Below the pieces are notes generated by a model that saw only the letters and a list, made by a program, of their open reading frames with translations, searched no databases and was not told where the DNA came from. Positions 49,033 through 58,850 of a stretch of 64,000 nucleotides of DNA are shown here, piece after piece (position 1 is the stretch's first letter; each line of letters opens with the position of its first letter). The position numbers were made by a program, and so were the translations under genes. Origin of the DNA: a bacterium endosymbiont of Pedicinus badii (GTDB taxonomy: Bacteria > Pseudomonadota > Gammaproteobacteria > Enterobacterales > Enterobacteriaceae); contig NZ_LKAS01000002.1 in assembly GCF_002075085.1 (NCBI RefSeq), positions 34,202-98,201 on the forward strand. The letters run 5' to 3'.

Positions 49033-49105
49033 CGTCCCCTAGGGGATTTGAACCCCTGTTGCCGCCGTGAAAGGGCGATGTCCTAGTCCTCTAGACGAAG
49101 GGGAC
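49033..49105 (-). tRNA. gltT: tRNA-Glu (anticodon TTC)
   Basis: 73 bases. Acceptor GTCCCCT/AGGGGAC, discriminator G, anticodon loop CTTTCAC giving TTC, and T-arm TTCAAAT. Next to murI and coaA, the place where E. coli has gltT inside the rrnB operon; no rRNA is present here. Confidence 0.97.
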
Positions 49106-49164
49106 TAATTAAATTTGAGAAATTCTAATATTTATTGCTTAGACAGTCAAATAATTTTTATCGT

Positions 49165-49947
49165 TTAAATTTCTATTTTTTTAATTCGAAAAAAATTGTA
49201 CTGTTCTAAATTTTTTTTAAAAATTTTAAAATTATTAATGCTTTTAGAATACAAAAGATAATTATTAATTGTTCTTTTCTGACTATTTTTACTACCAATA
49301 AAATAAGAAGGTATTTTTTTTATAGTAGACTCCACAGAGTCTACTAGATATATTTTTTTTGAAAAAAAACTTAAAATTTCTTTTTTTAAAATATAAAAAT
49401 GCGTGCATCCTAAAATAATTGTATCTAGATTTTTTTTTCCTAAAATTGGTTTTAGAATATTAAAAATAGATTTTTTACATACTTTTTTTCCTATGAATTT
49501 CTTTTCTGACAGTACAGTCATATTATTTGCGTCTAGAACTAAAAATTTAAATATACCAGAATATTTTCTAATTTTATTTTTTACGTATCTAGAAGAATTA
49601 GTCACTTTTGTTGACAAAAGTCCTATTATTCTATTTTTAGAAAGTTTAAATGCTTTTTGAAAGTCAGGAGTTGTTCTTACAGTAGGACAAAAAAAATAAT
49701 TCTGTATTTTAAAATATGCTAATGTGCTAATTGTATTGCATGCTAATATTACTAGTCTAATTTTGTATAAAGTATTTATTTTTTGAGATATTTTTTTTAT
49801 TCTTTTTAGTAAAAATTTTTCTTTTTTTTCTCCATAAGGAAAACCTTGATTATCCAAAAAATATATATAAGATTCATTTGGAATGATTTTTCTGACTTTT
49901 TTGTATATTGATAGACCTCCAATTCCAGAATCTATTATAAAAATCAT
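49165..49947 (-). CDS. murI: Glutamate racemase
   Basis: Makes D-glutamate for peptidoglycan. The 260-residue protein (E. coli 285) has FIIDSGIGGLSIYKKVRKII (residues 2-21; catalytic Asp), YFLDNQGFPYGEKKEKF, LVILACNTISTLAYFKI with the first catalytic Cys, and TIILGCTHFYILKKEI with the second catalytic Cys and His. It starts where E. coli MurI's conserved core starts, so the N-terminal regulatory extension (UDP-MurNAc-Ala binding) is missing. Confidence 0.95.
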   Translation of the reverse strand: MIFIIDSGIGGLSIYKKVRKIIPNESYIYFLDNQGFPYGEKKEKFLLKRIKKISQKINTLYKIRLVILACNTISTLAYFKIQNYFFCPTVRTTPDFQKAFKLSKNRIIGLLSTKVTNSSRYVKNKIRKYSGIFKFLVLDANNMTVLSEKKFIGKKVCKKSIFNILKPILGKKNLDTIILGCTHFYILKKEILSFFSKKIYLVDSVESTIKKIPSYFIGSKNSQKRTINNYLLYSKSINNFKIFKKNLEQYNFFRIKKIEI

Positions 49948-49965
49948 ATTTACAAGTTTTCTATT

Positions 49966-50181
49966 TTAAATTTTAATAGTGTTGCGAAATTGTTTTTTAA
50001 ATCTACTAATTCTACTACCTTTTCCTATTGATCTTTGTTTTCCTGTATAAAAAGGATGACATTTATTACATATTTCTATAGAAAAATTTTTTTTTATAGT
50101 AGTTACTATACTAATAACATTATTACAAGAAGAACAAATTGCTTGAACAGAAAAAATTTTAGGATGAATATTTTTTTTCAT
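49966..50181 (-). CDS. rpmE: Ribosomal protein L31 (zinc-binding type)
   Basis: Large-subunit bridge protein. The 71-residue protein (E. coli 70) has MKKNIHPKIFSVQAICSSCN, zinc-ligand cysteines in CSSC and CNKCH (about residues 17-20 and 37-41), and PFYTGKQRSIGKGSRISRFK. It is on the minus strand ahead of murI, 266 bases from the divergent hslV, as in the E. coli rpmE region. Confidence 0.97.
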   Translation of the reverse strand: MKKNIHPKIFSVQAICSSCNNVISIVTTIKKNFSIEICNKCHPFYTGKQRSIGKGSRISRFKKQFRNTIKI

Positions 50182-50447
50182 ATTCTAAAGTTTAAATTAT
50201 TATTTTAAAAATTTTAAAATTTGTTTAAATTAAATGAAGAGAAAAATTCTTTTTCAATAGATTTTTTTATTTTTTTAAATATGATATCATATTTTAAAAA
50301 AATAGGAACTTTGAAATCATTTCTATTATATAAATTTAATATCTTAGAACTACTTATGAATCTTAAGTTTGAATAATATTCTCTATAATCTCTATTTTAA
50401 TTTTGTAAAATGTTAATTATCTATCTTAAAAATTTTAGGATATCAAA
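50182..50447. other. Divergent intergenic region rpmE-hslV
   Basis: 266 bases of A/T-rich sequence. A CTTTGAAAT motif at about 50308 faintly resembles a sigma-32 -35 element that would suit hslV, but no CCCCAT-like -10 follows at the right distance. No ORF or RNA gene is evident. Confidence 0.4.
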
Positions 50448-50978
50448 GTGACGACAATTTTAAGTGTTAGAAGAAACGGAAAAGTTGTAATAGGAGGAGA
50501 TGGACAAGCTACTTTAGGTAATACTATAATAAAAAAAAATGTTAAAAAAGTTCTTCGCTTATATCACGAAAAAGTAATTGCTGGATTTGCTGGAGGTACA
50601 GCAGATGCTTTTACTCTATTTGAACTTTTCGAAAAAAAATTAGAGATTCATCAAGGACATTTAGTAAAATCTGCTGTTGAACTAGCAAAGGATTGGAGAA
50701 ACAATAGAATCTTAAGAAGATTAGAAGCATTTTTAGCTGTTGCGGATAAAAATGCATCTCTAATAATAAGCGGAAGTGGAGATGTCATACAACCCGAAAA
50801 TGATTTAATTGCAATTGGTTCTGGTGGCGCATATGCACAATCTGCAGCAATCGCACTTTTAAAAAATACGAATCTAAGTGCTAGAGAAATTACTGAAAAA
50901 TCTCTTCTTATTGCTGGAGATATTTGTATTTATACAAACCATTTTTGTACTATTGAAGAACTACAATGTAAAGTATAG
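50448..50978 (+). CDS. hslV: HslV, peptidase of the HslUV protease
   Basis: Proteasome-like threonine protease working with HslU. The 176 residues equal the E. coli length. The start is GTG (50448) followed directly by the catalytic Thr: [20 protein letters not shown]. Also present are [56 protein letters not shown] and [12 protein letters not shown]. Nine bases before hslU. Substrate-selecting HslU is present, so the complex is complete. Confidence 0.98.
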   Translation: MTTILSVRRNGKVVIGGDGQATLGNTIIKKNVKKVLRLYHEKVIAGFAGGTADAFTLFELFEKKLEIHQGHLVKSAVELAKDWRNNRILRRLEAFLAVADKNASLIISGSGDVIQPENDLIAIGSGGAYAQSAAIALLKNTNLSAREITEKSLLIAGDICIYTNHFCTIEELQCKV

Positions 50979-50987
50979 GAAAATAAA

Positions 50988-52319
50988 ATGTCAAATATGA
51001 CTCCTCGTGAAATTGTAAATGAACTTGATGCGTATATAATAGGTCAGTATCATGCAAAAAGAGCTGTAGCAATTGCTTTAAGAAATCGTTGGAGAAGAAT
51101 GCAGTTAGATGAAGAACTTCGTCATGAAGTTACTCCAAAAAATATTTTAATGATTGGTCCAACAGGAGTTGGTAAAACAGAAATTGCAAAAAGACTAGCA
51201 AAATTAGCGAATGCTCCTTTTATTAAAGTAGAAGCAACTAAGTTTACAGAAGTTGGATATGTTGGAAAAGAAGTTGATTCTATAATTAGAGATTTAACCG
51301 ATACTTCCGTAAAAATGATGCGTTTACAATCTATGAAAGAGAATAGATATAGAGCAAAAAAATTAGCTGAAGAAAGGATATTAGATGTTTTAGTTCCTTT
51401 TACAAAAGAAAACTGGAATTCTGAAGAAGAAAAAAATTCTCTAAATATAGCAAGAAAAAAATTTAAAGAAAAATTGTATTCTGGAGAATTAAATGAAAAA
51501 GAAATAGAAATTAATCTTTCTGCTGCTCCAATGGGTATAGAGATCATGGCTCCTCCTGGAATGGAGGAAATGACAAACCAACTTCAATCGATGTTTAAAA
51601 ATTTAGCTGGACAAAAACAAAAAACTAGAAAGGTCAAAATTAAGGAAGCTATGAAACTTTTAATAGAAGAAGAAGCAGCAAAATTAGTGAATCCAGAAGA
51701 ACTAAAAGAAAAAGCAATTGAAGCTGTAGAACAAAATGGAATTGTTTTTATAGATGAAATTGATAAAATTTGTCGTAGAGGAGAAACAACAGGAATAGAT
51801 GTATCAAGAGAAGGAGTACAAAGAGATCTTCTTCCTTTAGTTGAAGGATGTACTATCTCGACTAAGCATGGTATGGTAAAAACTGATCATATTTTATTTA
51901 TTGCTTCTGGAGCATTCCAAATATCTAGTCCTTCAGATTTAATACCAGAACTGCAAGGAAGACTTCCTATAAGAGTTGAACTAAAAGCACTTACTACAGA
52001 AGATTTTGAAAGAATTTTGACAGAACCTAGTGCTTGTTTAACAGATCAGTACATAGCTTTAATGTCTACAGAAGGAGTAAAATTGCAGTTTACTAAAGAT
52101 GGAATCAAAAAAATAGCAGAAGCTGCTTGGCAAGTAAATGAAAGTACAGAAAATATAGGAGCTAGAAGACTGCATACTGTGCTAGAAAGACTAATGGAAA
52201 ATGTTTCGTACGATGCAAGTGAATGGAATGGAAAAACGGTGCTTATAGATTCTAAGTATGTAAAACATCATTTAGATGATTTAGTATTTAATGAAGACCT
52301 AAGTAGATTTATTTTATAA
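50988..52319 (+). CDS. hslU: HslU, ATPase of the HslUV protease
   Basis: AAA+ unfoldase feeding HslV. The 443 residues equal the E. coli length: [20 protein letters not shown], Walker [21 protein letters not shown] (about residues 57-76), Walker [32 protein letters not shown] and the arginine-containing [20 protein letters not shown]. The C-terminus LSRFIL matches the tail that inserts into HslV. Operon with hslV. Confidence 0.98.
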   Translation: MSNMTPREIVNELDAYIIGQYHAKRAVAIALRNRWRRMQLDEELRHEVTPKNILMIGPTGVGKTEIAKRLAKLANAPFIKVEATKFTEVGYVGKEVDSIIRDLTDTSVKMMRLQSMKENRYRAKKLAEERILDVLVPFTKENWNSEEEKNSLNIARKKFKEKLYSGELNEKEIEINLSAAPMGIEIMAPPGMEEMTNQLQSMFKNLAGQKQKTRKVKIKEAMKLLIEEEAAKLVNPEELKEKAIEAVEQNGIVFIDEIDKICRRGETTGIDVSREGVQRDLLPLVEGCTISTKHGMVKTDHILFIASGAFQISSPSDLIPELQGRLPIRVELKALTTEDFERILTEPSACLTDQYIALMSTEGVKLQFTKDGIKKIAEAAWQVNESTENIGARRLHTVLERLMENVSYDASEWNGKTVLIDSKYVKHHLDDLVFNEDLSRFIL

Positions 52320-52341
52320 AATTTAGAAAAAGAGGATAAAC

Positions 52342-53085
52342 ATGGAATGGGTTAAAGGAACTGTAGTAGATGTTAAACATTGGACAGATTCTTTATTTAG
52401 TATCATCGTTCATGCACCAATTGATCCTTTTATAGCAGGACAATTTGCAAAAATCTCTTTAGAATTAGAAGGAAAAAAAGTGCAAAGAGCTTATTCTTAT
52501 GTAAACTCTCCAAAAAATAAAAACTTAGAGTTCTATTTAGTGACTGCTAAAAATGGTAAACTAAGTCAAAAATTGTATTCTTTAAAAAAATACGATAGTT
52601 TGATGATTTCTAAAAAAGCTTCTGGATCTTTTACTTTAGAGAGAATTCCAAAATTTAAAAATTTATGGATGATTTCTACAGGAACTGCAATAGGACCTTA
52701 TTTATCGATTTTAGAAACAGAAATAGGTTTAGAAAAATTTGATAATATATTTTTAGTTCATGCTGTAAGATTTTTTAAAGATTTTAGTTATTTAGAAAAA
52801 ATAGAAAAATTTAAAAAAAGATACGGGGAAAAACTTTTCTTTCAACCTATTGTAAGTAGAGAAAAAGTTCAGAATTGTTTACGAGGAAGAATACCAGATT
52901 TAATAAAAAAAGAAGTTCTACAGAAAATTACAAATTCTAAGATTCATTATAAAAATACTCATGTAATGCTTTGTGGTAACCCAAATATGGTCAAAGAAAC
53001 AGAAAAATTATTAAAAAATTCTTTTAGAATGAAAAAAAATTTTTTTAAAAATCCTGGTAATATCACAACAGAAAGGTATTGGTAA
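52342..53085 (+). CDS. fpr: Ferredoxin/flavodoxin-NADP+ reductase
   Basis: Transfers electrons from NADPH to flavodoxin or ferredoxin, including for radical SAM and Fe-S reactions. The 247-residue protein (E. coli 248) has FAD-binding RAYSYVNSPKNKNLEFYLVT (about residues 50-69), the NADP segment WMISTGTAIGPYLSIL, LVHAVRFFKDFSYL and the C-terminal aromatic ending ERYW. A good SD (AGAGGA) precedes the ATG. Then tpiA follows by 24 bases; order fpr-tpiA-pfkA follows E. coli. Confidence 0.97.
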   Translation: MEWVKGTVVDVKHWTDSLFSIIVHAPIDPFIAGQFAKISLELEGKKVQRAYSYVNSPKNKNLEFYLVTAKNGKLSQKLYSLKKYDSLMISKKASGSFTLERIPKFKNLWMISTGTAIGPYLSILETEIGLEKFDNIFLVHAVRFFKDFSYLEKIEKFKKRYGEKLFFQPIVSREKVQNCLRGRIPDLIKKEVLQKITNSKIHYKNTHVMLCGNPNMVKETEKLLKNSFRMKKNFFKNPGNITTERYW

Positions 53086-53109
53086 AATAACTCTAATTTT
53101 CTAAAATTT

Positions 53110-53850
53110 ATGAAAAAAATAATAATAGGTAATTGGAAATTAAATGGAAATACAGAAAAAATTACTATTCTAATTAAAAAAATAAAAAAAAATATTCTAT
53201 TAGAAAAAAATACTATAATTTTTTCTCCTCCAACAATATACATAGATTTAGTAAAAAAGTTAATAAGAAATAAGAAATTTTTCATTTGTGCTCAAAACGT
53301 AGATAAAAATAATTCTGGTTCTTTTACTGGAGAAACATCTCCAGAAATGCTAGTAGATATGAATGTAAAATACGTATTAATAGGACATTCAGAAAGAAGA
53401 ATACTGCACAAAGAAAGAAATTCTTTTATATCAGAAAAATTTTTTGCTGCTAAAAAAGCAGGATTAATTCCTGTACTTTGCATAGGAGAAAATTATAAAG
53501 AAAGAAAAAAAGGAATTGCAGAAAAAATTTACAAAAAACAAATAGACTGTATTTTAAAAAAATTTGGAGTTTTTTGCTTCAAAAATTCCATTATTGCTTA
53601 TGAACCAATTTGGGCAATAGGTTCAGGAAAATCAGCTTCTTATAAAGAAATACAAAAAACAGTTAAATTCATAAAAGAATATATTTCTAAATTCGATAAA
53701 AAAGTTGCAAAAGAAATAAATATTTTGTACGGGGGTTCAGTAAACTATGAAAAAGTAATTGAGTATTACGATAAAACTGAAATAAATGGAGTGCTTTTAG
53801 GAAAAGCATCTTTAGATCCAAAAGAATTTTCTAAAATTTCTATGCTATAA
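53110..53850 (+). CDS. tpiA: Triosephosphate isomerase
   Basis: Interconverts dihydroxyacetone phosphate and glyceraldehyde 3-phosphate. The 246-residue protein (E. coli 255) has GNWKLNGN (residues 7-14; catalytic Lys), CAQNVDKNNSGSFTGETSPE, VLIGHSERR (catalytic His), AYEPIWAIGSGKSAS (catalytic Glu) and LYGGSVNYEKV and GVLLGKASL. It is convergent with pfkA (six-base gap). Highly typical. Confidence 0.98.
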   Translation: MKKIIIGNWKLNGNTEKITILIKKIKKNILLEKNTIIFSPPTIYIDLVKKLIRNKKFFICAQNVDKNNSGSFTGETSPEMLVDMNVKYVLIGHSERRILHKERNSFISEKFFAAKKAGLIPVLCIGENYKERKKGIAEKIYKKQIDCILKKFGVFCFKNSIIAYEPIWAIGSGKSASYKEIQKTVKFIKEYISKFDKKVAKEINILYGGSVNYEKVIEYYDKTEINGVLLGKASLDPKEFSKISML

Positions 53851-53864
53851 TGATAACTATAGCA
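53843..53864. terminator. Possible bidirectional hairpin between tpiA and pfkA
   Basis: Seven-base-pair stem TGCTATA/TATAGCA with an eight-base loop spanning the two convergent stop codons. No long T-tract follows on either side, so this is only a candidate. Confidence 0.3.
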
Positions 53865-54822
53865 GTCTTTTAGCGGTTTCAAAAATTCCAAACTTAAAAC
53901 TTTTTTTCATTTTTTTAATTGCTTTAGATATATCATTATGAACTAACTTATTTTTTTTAATTCCTACACAATGACCTTTATATCCCTTTAGTAAAAGTTC
54001 TATAGAATAACATCCCATTCTTGAAGCCAAAATTCTATCATAAGCCACAGGAGCTCCTCCTCTTTGTATATGACCTAGTACTGTAGCTCTAGTTTCTTTC
54101 CCTGTTTTTCTTTCTATGTATTTCGCTAAACTATTGGTATCACATATATGTTCTGTAATAGCTATTATTGCATGTCTTTTACCACTAGAAAGTCCAACTT
54201 GTACTTTTTCAACTAAATCTTTAGGACTAAATTTTTTTTCTGGTATAACTATGAACTCACATCCTCCCGCTATAGCTGCAGACATAGTTAAATCTCCACA
54301 ATTTCTTCCCATAACTTCTACTATTGAAATTCTTTGATGAGATGTTGAAGTATCTCTTAGTTTGTCGATAGCTTCCACAATTGTATTCAAAGCTGTAAAA
54401 TATCCAATTGTGTAATCTGTTCCAGAAACATCATTATCAATAGTGCCAGGAATTCCTATACAAGGAAAATTCATTTCAGTTAATTTTTTAGCTCCAATAT
54501 ACGATCCATCTCCTCCTATTACGACTAAAGCATTTATATTTTTTTTTCTCATATTTTTTATAGCAACGGATCGAATTTTTTCTTTTGAAAATTCGGGAAA
54601 TCTAGCAGAACCTAAAAATGTTCCTCCTTTATTAATCATATCAGATACACTGTATCTATCTAATCTGATCATTCTATTTTGAAATAATCCTAAATATCCA
54701 TCGTATATTCCGTACATTTGTAATCCATAAGATATTCCAGATCGCACAACTCCTCTAATAGCTGCATTCATACCTGGAGAATCACCACCGCTAGTTAAAA
54801 CACCAACTGTTGTTATTTTCAT
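53857..54822 (-). CDS. pfkA: 6-phosphofructokinase I
   Basis: Phosphorylates fructose 6-phosphate with ATP, the committed step of glycolysis. The 321-residue protein (E. coli 320) has [20 protein letters not shown] (residues 7-26; ATP site), [33 protein letters not shown] with the catalytic Asp of [22 protein letters not shown] and [20 protein letters not shown]. Together with fbaA, tpiA and pgk most of upper and middle glycolysis is in this window. Confidence 0.98.
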   Translation of the reverse strand: MKITTVGVLTSGGDSPGMNAAIRGVVRSGISYGLQMYGIYDGYLGLFQNRMIRLDRYSVSDMINKGGTFLGSARFPEFSKEKIRSVAIKNMRKKNINALVVIGGDGSYIGAKKLTEMNFPCIGIPGTIDNDVSGTDYTIGYFTALNTIVEAIDKLRDTSTSHQRISIVEVMGRNCGDLTMSAAIAGGCEFIVIPEKKFSPKDLVEKVQVGLSSGKRHAIIAITEHICDTNSLAKYIERKTGKETRATVLGHIQRGGAPVAYDRILASRMGCYSIELLLKGYKGHCVGIKKNKLVHNDISKAIKKMKKSFKFGIFETAKRLL

Positions 54823-54853
54823 ATAATTTAATTTTGTTTTTATTCGTTTTAAT

Positions 54854-55861
54854 TTAATTATTTCTAATTTTTAGATTATACATTAAAGATAATAAAGAAT
54901 TTTTAGCATTTTTTTTACGATATAAAATTTTGTATATCTGTTTTACGATAGGCATATTGATATTGTATCTTTTTGATAGTATTAGCACTTCTTTAATATT
55001 GTTGTATCCTTCTACTGTTTTTCCTAATATTCTTTTTGATTTTTTTATTGAATTTCCTTTTCCAATTAATATTCCAAAAGATCTATTTCTTGAATGATCT
55101 GTAGTACAAGTTAAAACTAAATCTCCTATCCCAGCAACTCCAAAAAAAGTTTTTTTTATCGCACCCATAGCAGTTCCTAAAGCAACCATTTCGGAAAATC
55201 CTTGAGTAATTAAAAAAGCTTTAGCATTTGATCCTAATCCAATTCCATCAGAAATTCCTGATCCTATTGCAATTATATTTTTTACTACACCGCATATTTG
55301 TACACCGATAAAATCAGAGGTTTTGTACACTAAAAAATATTTTTCAGAACATAATATTTCTTTTAAATCTTCTCTAAATTTTTTATTTTTAGAAGAAACC
55401 ACTATAGAAGTTGGTAATCCTACAGCCACTTCATGAGCAAAAGTTGGTCCGGAAATAAATGCTAAAGGAATATTCTTTCCCAGAATTTCCTCAGCTACTT
55501 CTTGTAAAAGTCTTCCAGTATTTTTTTCCAGACCTTTCGTAGCCCAAACAATTCTAGAATTTTTTTTTAAGAAAGGTTTTATTTCTTGTAAAATTCTTTT
55601 AAATTTTTGACTTGGAACAACAATAAGAATATTTTTACTAAAGGAAGCAACCATAGCAAGAGAAATTCCTATTTTTAGATTCTTAGGAAATCGAATATTA
55701 GGAAAAAAAAACTTATTTTTTCTTTCTTTTTTTAATTCTCTTAAGTATTTAGCATTTTTACTCCATAAAATAACTTCGTATCCGTTTTTTGAAAGAAATA
55801 ATGCTAAAGCTGTTCCGTATGCTCCAGTTCCAATAATACTAATTTTTTTCTCTTTTAGCAT
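54854..55861 (-). CDS. gpsA: Glycerol-3-phosphate dehydrogenase [NAD(P)+]
   Basis: Reduces dihydroxyacetone phosphate to sn-glycerol 3-phosphate for phospholipid synthesis. The 335-residue protein (E. coli 339) has the Rossmann [20 protein letters not shown] (residues 9-28), [37 protein letters not shown], the catalytic Lys region [20 protein letters not shown], and [20 protein letters not shown]. 43 bases from yibN. DHAP comes from the tpiA/fbaA reactions encoded upstream. Confidence 0.97.
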   Translation of the reverse strand: MLKEKKISIIGTGAYGTALALFLSKNGYEVILWSKNAKYLRELKKERKNKFFFPNIRFPKNLKIGISLAMVASFSKNILIVVPSQKFKRILQEIKPFLKKNSRIVWATKGLEKNTGRLLQEVAEEILGKNIPLAFISGPTFAHEVAVGLPTSIVVSSKNKKFREDLKEILCSEKYFLVYKTSDFIGVQICGVVKNIIAIGSGISDGIGLGSNAKAFLITQGFSEMVALGTAMGAIKKTFFGVAGIGDLVLTCTTDHSRNRSFGILIGKGNSIKKSKRILGKTVEGYNNIKEVLILSKRYNINMPIVKQIYKILYRKKNAKNSLLSLMYNLKIRNN

Positions 55862-55904
55862 CTTTATAAAAAATTTATTTTATTTAGTATACAGTTTTTT
55901 AAAA

Positions 55905-56333
55905 TCATTTTTTTACGATTGGCAAATTTTCTCTTATCCATCCAGATATTCCTTCTTTTAAAATATATATTTTATCAAATCCTAATTTAAAAAGCTTTTT
56001 TGCAGGATAATACGCATAAATTTCTGTTATTCCTACTACAATAATTGGATAATTTTTAAATTTTTTTAAAAAGTTAATATTTTCTATTTTTATATTTTTT
56101 GCTTCTATATTTATACTATTAATAATATGACCGGATTTATATTCAGAAGCATTTCTCAGATCCAGAACAACTGCTTTTTTTCTGTTTATTAAATAAATTG
56201 CTTCATTTTTAGAAATTTCTTTTGCTTTAGAAAAAAATTTTTGCAATACAGTAAATATTAAAATAGAAAAAGTTATTAACCAAACTATAAGTAAAAAAAT
56301 ATGATCGATAGAAAATTGTATAATTTTTTGCAT
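55905..56333 (-). CDS. yibN: YibN, membrane-anchored rhodanese-like protein without active Cys
   Basis: E. coli YibN is a rhodanese-domain protein of poorly known role with an N-terminal anchor. The 142-residue protein has one membrane segment (about residues 8-30), then ISKNEAIYLINRKKAVVLDL (CH2A-like), YKSGHIINSINI, and LFKLGFDKIYILKEGISGWI and NLPIVKK. Where the rhodanese catalytic Cys belongs (after PIIVVGITEI) the sequence is YAYYPAKK with no Cys, so sulfur transfer is unlikely. A non-catalytic role would explain retention. E. coli secB and grxC, which lie between gpsA and yibN, are gone. Confidence 0.88.
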   Translation of the reverse strand: MQKIIQFSIDHIFLLIVWLITFSILIFTVLQKFFSKAKEISKNEAIYLINRKKAVVLDLRNASEYKSGHIINSINIEAKNIKIENINFLKKFKNYPIIVVGITEIYAYYPAKKLFKLGFDKIYILKEGISGWIRENLPIVKK

Positions 56334-56579
56334 ATTTGTTACCGTTTCGTATATGAGACATTAAATTTAAAAACTAAGATTTTTCAAGTTTTTATAGAAA
56401 TTTAAATATCTTAATAAAGAGTTTAATTTTAAACAAAATTGAAAAATATTCCTATAAATAATTACATAAATTCTATTTTTAAATATTTATTTATAAAATA
56501 CTATATAAATAATGAAAGAATTACAAAAATTTTTATATAATATTTTTATTCTTATTTTATAATTTTATCTTGTTATTTT
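56334..56579. other. Divergent intergenic region yibN-waaC
   Basis: 246 bases, almost entirely A/T. A tiny frame of about 16 codons starts at 56512 but has no recognisable similarity and is probably chance. It should contain the promoters of yibN and the waaC operon; none stands out. Confidence 0.4.
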
Positions 56580-57530
56580 ATGAAAGTTTTAATAGTAAAG
56601 ACTTCTTCTATGGGAGATATACTGCATACTTTTCCAGCTATATCAGATGCTAAAAATAGAATAGATATTTCTTTTGATTGGATAGTAGAGAAAGAATTTA
56701 TTTCTCTTGTTAAAATGAATTCTTACATAGATAATATTATTCCAATTTCTTTGAGAAATTGGAAAAGGGTTTTTTGTAATTTTAGAGAAATGATAAAATC
56801 TTTTCACTCTATTCGAAATTTAAAAAATACTAAGTATGATTTAGTAATAGATGCACAAGGTTTATTAAAAAGCGCAATAATAGCAAAATTTGCTTATGGT
56901 AGAAAAATCATTGGTTTTGACAATAACATAATTAAAGAAAAAATGGCTAGCTTTTTTTATGATAAAAAATACTATACTTCAGAAAAACATATAATTAAAA
57001 AAATAAAAGATTTATTTTCCTATGGTATAGGATACAAATCAAGAAAAAAAATTGAATACAATTTACAAATTAAAAGGAAAGAAAAAATGGAGTTATTTTT
57101 TCTATATGCAACTAGTAGAATAAATAAAAAATGTTCAGAAGATTTTTGGATATCTTTGATAAAATTAGCAAATAAAAAAAAATTTATTGTTAATTTACCT
57201 TGTTATGAAAAAAAAGATTACTATTTTGCAAAAAGATGTTTAAAAAATAATCTTTTAGTAAAAATTTTATATAGAAAATCAATTCAAGAAATTTGTCAGA
57301 AAATGGCTTCTTCTAAGGGAGTAGTATCAGTTGATACTGGTTTAGGTCATTTAGCATCAGCTATAGATTGTAATAATATTATGCTATATGGACCGACAGA
57401 TCCTAATACAGTTAATACTTGTGTAAAAAAAAATCAAAAATATTTAGTAGCAAAAAATAGAGATATGAATAATTTCTGTGCAGAATATGTTTGGAAAAAT
57501 TTTGAAAAAATTTTATATTTTAAGTATTAG
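56580..57530 (+). CDS. waaC: LPS heptosyltransferase I
   Basis: Adds the first heptose to Kdo2-lipid A in the LPS inner core. The 316-residue protein (E. coli 319) has MKVLIVKTSSMGDILHTFPA (residues 1-20), FDWIVEKEF, YDLVIDAQGLLKSAIIAKFA, ASFFYDKKYY and the C-terminal GVVSVDTGLGHLASAI with YGPTDPNTVNT. The GT-B fold and VDTGLxHL motif are typical. Twelve bases before waaA. Heptose precursor genes are not in the window. Confidence 0.95.
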   Translation: MKVLIVKTSSMGDILHTFPAISDAKNRIDISFDWIVEKEFISLVKMNSYIDNIIPISLRNWKRVFCNFREMIKSFHSIRNLKNTKYDLVIDAQGLLKSAIIAKFAYGRKIIGFDNNIIKEKMASFFYDKKYYTSEKHIIKKIKDLFSYGIGYKSRKKIEYNLQIKRKEKMELFFLYATSRINKKCSEDFWISLIKLANKKKFIVNLPCYEKKDYYFAKRCLKNNLLVKILYRKSIQEICQKMASSKGVVSVDTGLGHLASAIDCNNIMLYGPTDPNTVNTCVKKNQKYLVAKNRDMNNFCAEYVWKNFEKILYFKY

Positions 57531-57542
57531 TCAAAGAAAAAT

Positions 57543-58850
57543 ATGAAAAGAATTCTTATATTTTTTGTACTTTTTGTATACAATTTTTTTATTTATTTAG
57601 TACAACCAATAGTATTTTTATATTTTTTTCTAAAAAAAAAATGTAAATACTATGATCGAAAAAAGATCCAAGAAATTTTTTTTCCAAAAAAAAAGAAAAT
57701 AGTAAAAAATGGAATTTTATTTCATGCAGCTTCTGTAGGAGAAATAAGATCAATATATTTAATAGTAAAATATTTAATTAATAAGTATCCAAAACTTTCA
57801 ATTACAATAAGTAGTGTTACAGATTCTGGAAAAAAGCAATTTGATATGCTATTTCCAAAAAATAGAGTTTCTTTTCTTTATTTTCCGTATGATGTACTGC
57901 ATTTAATAAAAAAATTTCTTAGTTTAGTAAAACCAAGTTTAATAATTCTAGTAGAAAAAGAAATTTGGCCAAATTTGATTATGCAAGCAAAAATTAGAAA
58001 AATTCCTATAATTATAGTAAACGCTGGAATTTCAGATAAATCTTTTAAAAGATATAAAATATTTAAAATTTTTGCTAAAGAAATACTAGAGAAAATTACT
58101 TTTTTTGCAGTACAAAGCAAGTATGATGCAAATAAATTTTTTAATTTAGGTGTAGAGAAAAATAAAATTTTAGAATTTGGAAATATAAAATTTGATACAC
58201 AAATAGAAAAAAAATTAAAAAAAAAAATTGCAAATTTAAAAAAAATTTTTAGAAATCAAAGAAAAATATGGATTGCATCTAGTACTCATAGAGGAGAAGA
58301 AAAATTTTGTCTACAAGCATACCAAAAAATAAAACTATTTTTTCCTAATCTCTTACTTATTATCTTTCCAAGAAATCCTGAAAGATTTTTAGAGGTAGAA
58401 AAAATTATTTCTTCGTATAAATTAAATTATATTACTAGAAATAATATTCGGAATATCAATAAAGAAGTTGATGTAATTTTAGGCAATACTATAGGAGAAT
58501 TAATGTTATTCTATGCTATTTCAAATGTTGCATTTATAGGAGGAAGTATGAAAGATAAGTTTGGTGGTCATAATCCAATTGAAGCTGCAATAAATTCAAT
58601 TCCAATACTAGTAGGTCCTTTTTATAAAAATTTTCGAGAAATTTATGAAAATATGCATTCAAAAAAAACTATTATAATAGTCAAAGATTTAAATTCTATA
58701 GTAAAATCTATTAAAAAACTTTTACAAAACGATACATTAAGAAAAAAAATAGGAGAAAAAGCTAAATTTATAGCAAAAAACAATAAAGGAGCCTCTAAAA
58801 AAATTTTTCAAATAATATCTAGGTATTTCGAATGCAAAAAAAAATTATGA
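57543..58850 (+). CDS. waaA: Kdo transferase (3-deoxy-D-manno-octulosonic-acid transferase)
   Basis: Transfers Kdo to lipid IVA, needed for LPS. The 435-residue protein (E. coli 425) has an N-terminal membrane segment (about residues 5-30), FHAASVGEIRSIYLIVKYLI with the active Glu (about 62-80), TISSVTDSGKKQF, EKEIWPNLI, ARISDKSFKRY-type (here NAGISDKSFKRYKIF), WIASSTHRGEEKFCLQAY, IIFPRNPERF, FIGGSMKDKFGGHNPIEAA. It ends with ATGA overlap onto coaD. With waaC it shows that a deep-rough or short LPS is plausible. Confidence 0.96.
   Translation: MKRILIFFVLFVYNFFIYLVQPIVFLYFFLKKKCKYYDRKKIQEIFFPKKKKIVKNGILFHAASVGEIRSIYLIVKYLINKYPKLSITISSVTDSGKKQFDMLFPKNRVSFLYFPYDVLHLIKKFLSLVKPSLIILVEKEIWPNLIMQAKIRKIPIIIVNAGISDKSFKRYKIFKIFAKEILEKITFFAVQSKYDANKFFNLGVEKNKILEFGNIKFDTQIEKKLKKKIANLKKIFRNQRKIWIASSTHRGEEKFCLQAYQKIKLFFPNLLLIIFPRNPERFLEVEKIISSYKLNYITRNNIRNINKEVDVILGNTIGELMLFYAISNVAFIGGSMKDKFGGHNPIEAAINSIPILVGPFYKNFREIYENMHSKKTIIIVKDLNSIVKSIKKLLQNDTLRKKIGEKAKFIAKNNKGASKKIFQIISRYFECKKKL

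Noticed and set aside
50290-50330. Sigma-32 heat-shock promoter for hslV
   Set aside because: CTTTGAAA resembles the -35 element but there is no matching -10 (CCCCAT-like) at the expected distance.
56512-56562. Small open frame in the yibN-waaC gap
   Set aside because: About 16 codons, no similarity and no strong ribosome-binding site; expected by chance.
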